A DNA stretch of 5,031 nucleotides. Source: Nitrospiria bacterium (GTDB lineage: Bacteria > Nitrospirota > Nitrospiria > Nitrospirales > UBA8639). The position numbers and the translations under genes were made by a program. Of the stretch, positions 1 through 3,918 are shown piece after piece (position 1 is the stretch's first letter; every line of letters begins with the position of its first letter). Under the pieces are notes generated by a model that saw nothing but the letters and a program-made list of their open reading frames with translations, did not search any database and was not told the DNA's origin. The DNA lies in the NCBI GenBank assembly GCA_030430725.1, contig JAUIKP010000291.1, positions 1 through 5,031 of the forward strand, in the 5' to 3' direction.

Positions 1-77
1 AAAGCGGCCAACAATCCATACTCAATAGCGGTGGCTCCCTCATCATCATTCACGAAACGCATCACTTGGTTAACCAT
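1..77 (-). CDS. Flp/Fap-type pilin, N-terminal part (truncated by window edge)
   Basis: Major subunit of a Tad (tight adherence) type IVb pilus, made as an inner-membrane prepilin, processed by a TadV-type peptidase and assembled into fibres used for surface attachment. Only 25 codons are visible. The peptide starts MVNQVMRFVNDDEG and continues ATAIEYGLLAA. This is the Flp signature: a short charged leader ending in Gly14, predicted cleavage between Gly14 and Ala15, then the conserved Glu-Tyr pair at mature positions 5 and 6 (E19, Y20) at the head of the hydrophobic assembly helix. Flp pilins are usually only about 50-80 residues, so perhaps half of the gene lies off the left edge. The ATG at 77-75 is chosen because AGGAGA (89-84) lies 6 bases upstream. 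The leader carries a cyclic-di-GMP aptamer (171-248), which gives the likely mode of control. No other tad gene is visible, so the pilin may be first in its operon. Confidence 0.9.
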   Translation of the reverse strand, partial: MVNQVMRFVNDDEGATAIEYGLLAA

Positions 78-83
78 AGCGCA

Positions 84-89
84 TCTCCT
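84..89 (-). promoter_or_regulatory. Shine-Dalgarno site of the Flp pilin
   Basis: AGGAGA reads on the minus strand from 89 to 84, with 6 bases to the ATG at 77. It is a strong match to the 16S anti-Shine-Dalgarno sequence and fixes the pilin start. It lies about 80 bases downstream of the riboswitch aptamer, close enough to be the target of ligand-dependent masking. Confidence 0.8.
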
Positions 90-117
90 ATACGGGCGAA
101 GGTAAATACTTTCGTTA

Positions 118-144
118 CGCCAGACTGCCCGGAATATTCTGGCG
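118..144 (-). promoter_or_regulatory. Hairpin between aptamer and Shine-Dalgarno (candidate expression platform)
   Basis: CGCCAGA (144-138) and TCTGGCG (124-118) form a perfect 7-bp stem around a 13-base loop in the pilin leader RNA. No U-run follows, so it is not a normal intrinsic terminator. If it belongs to the riboswitch expression platform, control is more likely at translation initiation or RNA stability than at termination. The hexamer CCUUCG (102-97), just before the Shine-Dalgarno site, is also exactly complementary to CGAAGG at the aptamer 3' edge (176-171). That pairing would compete with aptamer closure, though a 6-base match can arise by chance. Confidence 0.4.
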
Positions 145-170
145 CAGACGTTGCCCCTTGACTCTCCGTG

Positions 171-248
171 CCTTCGGCAACCCGGCTATCAGGGACCAAC
201 CCTGACCCGTGGTTTTGCGCCCACGCCTTCCGACGTGTTCGCCCTTAT
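171..248 (-). ncRNA. Cyclic-di-GMP-I (GEMM) riboswitch aptamer
   Basis: A cis-acting RNA in the pilin leader that is predicted to bind cyclic di-GMP. Read on the minus strand from 248 down, it has the GEMM-I parts in order. The 5' strand AAGGGCGAA (246-238) pairs through GGCGA with UUGCC (180-176). Next comes a 6-bp hairpin, CACGUC/GGCGUG (237-232 with 227-222), capped by the GNRA tetraloop GGAA (231-228). The hallmark core GGCGCAAAACC (221-211) matches the Vibrio Vc2 core GACGCAAAGCC at all but two positions. Then ACGGGUC starts a second hairpin (AGGG/CCCU) that closes with GAUAGCCGGGUUGCCGA. The base aligned with Vc2 A47 is A (216), and the base aligned with Vc2 G20 appears to be G (243), which favours cyclic di-GMP over the 3',3'-cGAMP variant class. 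The family and the Vc2 residues are established knowledge; the alignment was done by eye. Confidence 0.88.
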
Positions 249-399
249 CGGGAAGGGGCACCCGACCGAATCCATGTTTCATGGTCATGATTAAATGTTC
301 GTAGACCCAAGATAACTTTCCATTTCGTATTCTGTGGCCCATCGTTTTCATGCTTCATTATCGACCTCTTCAGGAAAAACTTGCCGATGTATGTTGATG

Positions 400-428
400 A
401 ATATGTTTCCGATTGTTTACAGGTACAA
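400..428 (-). promoter_or_regulatory. Weak sigma-70-like promoter candidate for the pilin leader
   Basis: On the minus strand, TTGTAC (428-423) and CATATT (405-400) are separated by exactly 17 bases. They match TTGACA at 3 of 6 and TATAAT at 4 of 6 positions. Initiation near 393 would give a leader of a little over 300 bases that includes the whole aptamer. The -35 box overlaps a dyad (412-432). No convincing sigma-54 -24/-12 pair was found between the aptamer and 480. The match is poor and rests mainly on spacing and location. Confidence 0.2.
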
Positions 429-432
429 CAAT
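412..432. promoter_or_regulatory. Operator-like dyad ATTGTT-N9-AACAAT
   Basis: A perfect 6-bp inverted repeat with a 9-base spacer, about 160 bases upstream of the riboswitch on the pilin side. Its size and A/T-rich arms resemble a helix-turn-helix regulator site. It overlaps the candidate -35 box, which would fit repression. No regulator gene is in view, so the role is inferred from symmetry and position only. Confidence 0.25.
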
Positions 433-435
433 TTG

Positions 436-458
436 TCTCCCTTTGTTAACCAAGGAGA
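436..458. promoter_or_regulatory. Operator-like near-palindrome centred on GTTAAC
   Basis: CCTTTGTTAACCAAGG (440-455) is symmetric about the palindromic core GTTAAC, with one mismatched pair. TCT and AGA extend the symmetry outward, with one extra C on the left arm. The total is about 23 bases. It sits immediately upstream (pilin direction) of the 412-432 dyad, so the two could be paired binding sites. No promoter reading the other way is evident. Confidence 0.25.
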
Positions 459-537
459 TCGAAATTATTCGAAACGTACGTCAAAGATGTGAGATGGAAG
501 GCGGTTTGGAAAAGTGGTGAGGTTGTCTCTCACCCTT

Positions 538-730
538 ACCCGACAGGCACGACATGGAATGACAACAGGCGTGAGCGACATAGTCGGAATGCGTTTTACT
601 CACCCGACCTACTGATGAGGTCCCACTACCCCACCATTTTTTAGTCATACCGGACATTAACAATAAGGCAACCCTCGGTGAGGTTCTTCGTATGGATCCC
701 CGGTTCACGTCCGACAGGGATGACTGAGGG
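538..730 (+). repeat. Diverged dispersed repeat, copy A
   Basis: This stretch aligns colinearly with 2672-2866 (copy B) in the same orientation, at an offset that stays between about 2134 and 2137 bases. Strong blocks are 561-581 against 2697-2717 (18 of 21 identical) and 682-699 against 2818-2835 (16 of 18). The block 617-632 against 2754-2769 is also clearly related. ACCCGAC marks the left end of both copies, and a T-run (637-642) recurs near the middle. Copy A also keeps a degenerate hairpin of the form ATGGATCCCCG, then GGGATGAC (692-724), like the small inverted repeats common in bacterial intergenic DNA. No transposase or conserved reading frame is seen, so it is probably a decayed non-autonomous element or a structured intergenic family. 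Confidence 0.65.
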
Positions 731-800
731 AAATTATGAAAATGACGAGAAAAGACGCTGATGATGCCAAGAAATACGCCGTAAATTTCTCCGTTCGAAG

Positions 801-832
801 TCTGATTTGGCGATGACCCCATACAAATCAGA
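801..832. repeat. Perfect 9-bp inverted repeat
   Basis: TCTGATTTG (801-809) and CAAATCAGA (824-832) form a perfect stem with a 14-base loop. A second inverted repeat, AGAAAT/ATTTCT (770-790), lies just upstream, so about 60 bases here could fold into two consecutive hairpins. Neither is followed by a T-run on the plus strand. The role is unknown. Confidence 0.4.
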
Positions 833-1007
833 TAACATCTGGACATGGAATTATATAAATTTTTCTTCGAAAAAAACTTGGAAACACTATCAAGATAATA
901 AGGAAATACCCCGAAAAGATTTTGGGCTGAAGTACTCTAAGACGCCTCCCAAGGTTGTCAATCTGAATCACCTAGCTTTTTCCAATGCCATTTCTGACCT
1001 CAACGAC

Positions 1008-1050
1008 GATCTCCCAATTAGACCATTGGGAGGATCAGCTGAATTTTTTT
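1008..1050 (+). terminator. Bulged hairpin followed by T7 (terminator-like)
   Basis: GATCTCCCAAT (1008-1018) pairs with ATTGGGA (1025-1031) and GATC (1033-1036). This gives 11 bp with one bulged G (1032) around a 6-base loop. Seven Ts follow at 1044-1050, but 7 bases after the stem, farther than in a normal intrinsic terminator. It lies about 280 bases before the PAP2_3 start with no convincing gene upstream, so an attenuator, a terminator of a leader transcript, or a decayed element are all possible. Confidence 0.3.
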
Positions 1051-1327
1051 CGGATAACCACTTGTTTTCCCTACCCACTACATTCAGCTCAAAGACCTCC
1101 CCAACATGTATAGGGATGCATAGAATTTTCATGAACACCAAAGTAAGTCGTCCAGCTCTTCACCAGGTTCACTGCAAACCAACGAAAGAACTACTGTATA
1201 CGATAAAGGTTTCCAAGTCGTTCTGGACAAATTCGTCGAACTATGCCCAACAGAATAGATACTATTCACCAACGGGATCAGTCCCTGCCCACAACTACAG
1301 TCGCCCAATTCGAATGCGAGGATATTC

Positions 1328-2338
1328 ATGATGAGAGTGGGAAATTTCACACTGGTAAAGCCTTGGCTATGGCCAGTCGAACGCTTTTTACGTAATACCA
1401 TTTTAGTATTAGGAATCTTCGATTTGGGGATGGTTTATGTGCGCAATATTGGATTCGATTGGGCTTCCTATTCCCTTTTTTTCGCTTTGGGAATTTTCAT
1501 GATTACCGTGGGGCTTTTCTACCGTTCAAGCGGGCGTAGTGAGCGTATCTCTATGACGTTGATGGCCACTGGGTTGCTTCTTCTGTTTACAATTGTGCTA
1601 TCCGTTTTCGGTTATTTGTTGCTCCCGCTATGGCGAGAACCCATTGATCCTTTTCTGGTCCAGATTGATGCTTGGTTCGGGTATTCATGGCCGGACATTG
1701 TCCAATTTGCCGGTCGACATCCATATTTCAATGAATTGACGCGTTATGCCTATTTATCTTCCATACCACAAATGGCATTACTGTTTCTCATTTTAGGATT
1801 TGGAGGCAAACAAAAAGAACTCCATGTCTTCATCCTTTCAATTACCGTTTCAGGCCTGGCGACGCTTGGGTTTTGGGCGCTATTTCCGGCATTTGGCACC
1901 AGCGTGCTCTATGACATTTCCGGCTCGATTGAACAAGCCGCAAGACCACTTGTTGGCTCGGCCTATGGTGCCGAATTATTGCGGCTAGGGGCCGAAGGGC
2001 CTCAATTCATTTCTCCAAAGGATATGGAAGGCCTGGTGGCTTTTCCTTCGTATCACACGATCATGGCTATTTTGGCTATGTATTCAGCACGAACCACTCG
2101 CTGGTGGTTCCCCATCCTGGTCATCATCAATCTGTTGGTCCTTCCAGGAGTGCTTATCCATGGCGGGCATCACTTGATCGATGTATTCGGCGGATTATTG
2201 ACTGCCTGTTGCATCATATACGTGGCAAGGCAGGTTGTGACTGGAAAGGAAATCCAGGCTGACGGAGTATTTGTCGCCGCCGAACAGGAGATCGCGTTCG
2301 CAAAAAACTCCTCAAACATGTCGGGGTTACTTCCGTAG
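1328..2338 (+). CDS. PAP2_3 family (Aur1/Ipt1-like) integral membrane phosphatase or phosphotransferase
   Basis: A 336-residue polytopic membrane protein of the phosphatidic-acid-phosphatase type 2 superfamily, in the branch that includes fungal inositol-phosphorylceramide synthase. The active-site motifs are near the C-terminus: FPSYHT (239-244) with Ser241 and His243, and GGHHLIDVFGG (279-289) with His281/His282 and Asp285. These match the PSxH and HHxxD histidines and aspartate that form the phospho-histidine intermediate in this superfamily. About eight hydrophobic segments are seen, near 21-38, 47-65, 76-101, 143-160, 166-190, 235-254, 259-277 and 285-303. This places the active site at a membrane face, acting on a lipid or polyprenyl phosphate, or transferring a head group. 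The ATG at 1328 is chosen because GAGG (1318-1321) lies 6 bases upstream. A second ATG follows directly at 1331. The gene stands alone between two repeat-bearing regions, and its substrate cannot be told from sequence. Confidence 0.85.
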   Translation: MMRVGNFTLVKPWLWPVERFLRNTILVLGIFDLGMVYVRNIGFDWASYSLFFALGIFMITVGLFYRSSGRSERISMTLMATGLLLLFTIVLSVFGYLLLPLWREPIDPFLVQIDAWFGYSWPDIVQFAGRHPYFNELTRYAYLSSIPQMALLFLILGFGGKQKELHVFILSITVSGLATLGFWALFPAFGTSVLYDISGSIEQAARPLVGSAYGAELLRLGAEGPQFISPKDMEGLVAFPSYHTIMAILAMYSARTTRWWFPILVIINLLVLPGVLIHGGHHLIDVFGGLLTACCIIYVARQVVTGKEIQADGVFVAAEQEIAFAKNSSNMSGLLP

Positions 2339-2366
2339 TACTTACTCCGATGATCCTGGAAGTAAC
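2326..2366 (+). repeat. 9-bp inverted repeat straddling the PAP2_3 stop codon
   Basis: GTTACTTCC (2326-2334) and GGAAGTAAC (2358-2366) are perfect complements with a 23-base loop that contains the TAG stop (2336-2338). No T-run follows, so it is not an ordinary terminator. A 3'-end stem that protects the messenger RNA, or an old insertion footprint, are both possible. Confidence 0.4.
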
Positions 2367-2456
2367 AAGTTGCCTCGGTTCAATATGCACGGACTTCGAC
2401 ATGATTTTTATTGGCTACCGGTTGAGTACGCCAGGTTTCAAATCGCCGTGACCGGC

Positions 2457-2486
2457 CACCCCCTGAAGGCGGGTGAGTGATGTTTT
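2457..2486 (+). terminator. Candidate intrinsic terminator downstream of PAP2_3
   Basis: CACCCCC (2457-2463) can pair with GG (2468-2469) and GGGTG (2471-2475), forming a 7-bp GC-rich stem with a TGAA tetraloop and one bulged C. TGTTTT follows at 2481-2486. The stem is good but the T-tract is short and 5 bases away. It lies about 120 bases after the PAP2_3 stop, so it could end that transcript. Confidence 0.35.
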
Positions 2487-2640
2487 CCCCTTTCAAGCCA
2501 CTACACTGATCTCCCACCTACCGCCGTCTTTTCCGCCGCACTTGCACCGGAATTCATCCAGGAAGACATATTGTCGGGTGCCACATGGCTAATCTGACCT
2601 GTCCTTCAAAATCGTGAGACTCTGCGCCGCTCTGTAGTTG

Positions 2641-2680
2641 CGTAGGCCGGGTTAGACTGTCTGCGGTCAAAACCCGACTG
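2641..2680. repeat. REP-like palindrome (CGGGTT ... AACCCG)
   Basis: CGGGTT (2648-2653) and AACCCG (2671-2676) form a 6-bp stem. Inside it, GAC (2655-2657) and GTC (2666-2668) can add three pairs. The preceding GTAGGCC resembles the GTAGG-N-N-GGGTT head of REP-type palindromes dispersed in many bacterial genomes. It abuts and partly overlaps the left end of repeat copy B. The resemblance to that class is inference; the stem is seen directly. No REP-associated tyrosine transposase gene is in the window. Confidence 0.4.
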
Positions 2681-2866
2681 ACACATGACCTAGGGAGACG
2701 ACAGGCATGAGCCACATTTGTGGGTTTACGCTTTGCTCACACGGCCTTCCAACGAAGTACCATTACCCTCACCCTTCTCAGGTCTGCTCGACATTTTTTT
2801 CGACAACCCATCTTTGCGGTTCTTCGAATGGGTCCTCACTAACTACCATCAAGAATGACGGAAGGG
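2672..2866 (+). repeat. Diverged dispersed repeat, copy B
   Basis: Partner of copy A (538-730), in direct orientation and colinear over its whole length with only small indels. Shared landmarks are ACCCGAC at the left end, GACAGGC-TGAGC at 2700-2712, TCAC-C-CGGCCT around 2737-2747, a T-run (2794-2800), GGTTCTTCG (2818-2826) and AATGAC (2854-2859). A REP-like palindrome adjoins its left end. The terminal ATGGATCCCCG hairpin seen in copy A has decayed here. No reading frame is conserved between the copies. The pair brackets the PAP2_3 gene. Confidence 0.65.
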
Positions 2867-2881
2867 AGGCGCGGGTATGAT
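2855..2881 (+). promoter_or_regulatory. Weak promoter candidate for the toroid/DUF362 operon
   Basis: TATGAT (2876-2881) matches the -10 consensus at 5 of 6 positions. ATGACG (2855-2860) is a 4-of-6 match to TTGACA, but with a spacer of only 15 bases. A start near 2888 would begin the transcript at the main stem of the 2883-2945 hairpin. The box lies at the right edge of repeat copy B, so the repeat may have supplied it. This is a weak call. Confidence 0.2.
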
Positions 2882-2882
2882 T

Positions 2883-2945
2883 AAATCGTGATCTGGTTTT
2901 TAAGGTTCTTCCGTTTTAAACCGAACAACATGAGAGATCACATTT
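2883..2945 (+). promoter_or_regulatory. Bulged hairpin upstream of the toroid gene
   Basis: GTGATCT (2888-2894) pairs perfectly with AGATCAC (2935-2941). AAAT (2883-2886) and ATTT (2942-2945) extend the stem past one bulged C, for 11 bp in all. Inside, GGTTT (2895-2899) can pair with AAACC (2918-2922). The structure ends 30 bases before the ATG at 2976, which has no Shine-Dalgarno site. It could be a 5'-UTR control element or a DNA operator. No long T-run follows. Confidence 0.35.
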
Positions 2946-2975
2946 TCAACATGTTTTGGTTTCCGATTCTACTCA

Positions 2976-3893
2976 ATGATTCAAGAACCCTTTCGTCATT
3001 CCCTTGACCTACTCCATTCCGCTCAACAACCAAATGGGGGATTCCCATATCATTTGGGAGAAAATTCCAGGCCCGACACGACCGCTTGGGCTATTATGGC
3101 ACTGTCTGCCTATGCCTTCGATCATGAAACCTGCAACCGGGGAAGAGCATATTTAGCCTCTCAACAGACAAACGACGGACGCGTAAGCATCTCTTCCTCA
3201 CACCCGCAGGCATCTTGGCCAACACCACTCGCCATCTTCGCATGGGAAAGCATTCCCCAGTATCAAGAAGCGCAATCTCGGGCTGTCGACTATTTGATTG
3301 GATTTACAGGACAACATTTCTCGAACCCAGATCCTTCAATTATTGGGCACGACACCTCCATCCCGGGCTGGCCATGGATTGCTGACACCCATAGCTGGGT
3401 TGTACCGACGGCCCTCGCTCTGCTGGCCTTACAAGAGGTGGGATTGAGCACTCATCCCCGCGTCATTGCTGGACAACAGATGCTCATCAACCGCCAATTG
3501 ACAAACGGTGGATGGAATTTCGGGAGTACGACGGTGTTCAGGAAGGAGACACATCCCCTTCCAGAGTGCTCTGCCATCGCTCTGCAAGCTCTGGCTGGCA
3601 CCACTCCTATCCGCGATGTAAAACGAAGCCTTGACTATCTCTTACACGAACTCCCTCACCTCCGGACTCCCATTTCACTTGGTTGGACCCTGCTGGGCTT
3701 AGGAGCCTGGGGATTGAAACCCGCAAACGCGGAGGAGCTGGCTAGGGCGAGTTTGCAACTGCAAGAACGGTATGGGCCCTATCCTCTACCCTCTCTAGCC
3801 TTGCTACTGTGCGCCGTGAAAGCCTCTCATGGTCTGCACTCGTTATTCAGATCTTTGCCTCAAGAAACGCCCGCTTCTTTTACTCTTAACTGA
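2976..3893 (+). CDS. Prenyltransferase/squalene-oxidase-repeat (alpha/alpha-toroid) protein
   Basis: A 305-residue protein with the repeat pattern of the terpenoid-cyclase/protein-prenyltransferase alpha/alpha toroid. QW-like repeats of the form helix-L-x3-Q-x3-GG-aromatic appear at about 8-25 (AQQPNGGFPY), 55-71 (LASQQTNDGRVS) and 166-182 (INRQLTNGGWNF), with weaker ones at 217-226 and 256-270. Each is followed by a helix such as TTAWAIMALSAY (35-46), PTALALLALQEV (144-155) or CSAIALQAL (198-206). It is about half the usual length of squalene-hopene cyclase (about 650), and neither the DxDD protonation motif nor DCTAE is present, so classical cyclase activity is unlikely. No signal peptide or membrane segment is seen. 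The ATG at 2976 is the first usable start after an in-frame stop at 2931, and it lacks a Shine-Dalgarno site. The DUF362 gene follows after 25 bases, so the two are probably co-transcribed. Function is unknown; a binding or scaffold role, or a small cyclase-like enzyme, is possible. Confidence 0.75.
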   Translation: MIQEPFRHSLDLLHSAQQPNGGFPYHLGENSRPDTTAWAIMALSAYAFDHETCNRGRAYLASQQTNDGRVSISSSHPQASWPTPLAIFAWESIPQYQEAQSRAVDYLIGFTGQHFSNPDPSIIGHDTSIPGWPWIADTHSWVVPTALALLALQEVGLSTHPRVIAGQQMLINRQLTNGGWNFGSTTVFRKETHPLPECSAIALQALAGTTPIRDVKRSLDYLLHELPHLRTPISLGWTLLGLGAWGLKPANAEELARASLQLQERYGPYPLPSLALLLCAVKASHGLHSLFRSLPQETPASFTLN

Positions 3894-3918
3894 TACGGAA
3901 TAGGAAAAAGATATTTCA

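Larger units (their letters stand above)
460..1327. other. Long gene-poor region between pilin leader and PAP2_3 gene
   Basis: Nearly 0.9 kb without a convincing gene. It holds, in order: a small hairpin, GGTGAG/CTCACC (516-534); repeat copy A (538-730); two consecutive inverted repeats (770-790 and 801-832); an A/T-rich stretch around 850-910; and a bulged stem followed by T7 (1008-1050). Two open frames cross it, 481-846 on the minus strand and 807-1331 on the plus strand. Both lack a Shine-Dalgarno site and recognisable protein features. The PAP2_3 promoter should lie in the right half, but no good -35/-10 pair was found. Confidence 0.6.
2339..2975. other. Gene-poor region between PAP2_3 and the toroid/DUF362 operon
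   Basis: About 640 bases without a supportable gene. In order it contains the right arm of the stop-codon inverted repeat, a terminator-like hairpin (2457-2486), about 150 bases with no recognised structure (2490-2640), a REP-like palindrome (2641-2680), repeat copy B (2672-2866), a weak -10-like TATGAT (2876-2881), and a bulged hairpin (2883-2945) just before the next start codon. It must hold the promoter of the downstream operon. Confidence 0.6.

Noticed and set aside
285..330. Possible sigma-54 promoter (TGGAAAG then CTTGG on the minus strand)
   Set aside because: The second element lacks the essential GC of the -12 box and the spacing to the GG is wrong by one base.
115..351. Minus-strand open frame of 78 codons starting MKTMGHRIRN
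   Set aside because: It runs straight through the cyclic-di-GMP aptamer and its downstream hairpin. Its sequence is explained by RNA structure, it has no Shine-Dalgarno site, and it resembles no protein family I know.
481..846. Minus-strand open frame of 121 codons starting MSRCYLICMG
   Set aside because: It is contained largely in repeat copy A, and the frame is not conserved in copy B. There is no ribosome site or recognisable motif, and the composition is odd for a soluble protein (rich in Ser, His, Cys).
807..1331. Plus-strand open frame of 174 codons ending in an ATGA overlap with the PAP2_3 start
   Set aside because: The overlap looks operon-like. However, the start is TTG (or ATG 813) inside the loop of an inverted repeat, with no Shine-Dalgarno site. 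The protein is rich in Ser, Asn, Lys, Thr and His and poor in Ala, Gly, Val and Glu, with no domain pattern, and it contains the hairpin and T7 at 1008-1050. Chance is more likely; conservation in a relative would change this.
1129..1401. Minus-strand open frame of 90 codons overlapping the PAP2_3 start
   Set aside because: It overlaps a well-supported gene on the other strand and has no ribosome site or family features.
2271..2480. Plus-strand open frame of 69 codons beginning inside the PAP2_3 3' end
   Set aside because: It overlaps the PAP2_3 coding sequence in another frame, crosses the stop-codon inverted repeat and the terminator-like hairpin, and has no protein-like motif.
2976..3893. 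Squalene-hopene cyclase or other class II terpene cyclase
   Set aside because: Only the QW-like repeats fit. There is no DxDD, no DCTAE, and the length is about half that of the enzyme, so only the fold-level name is kept.
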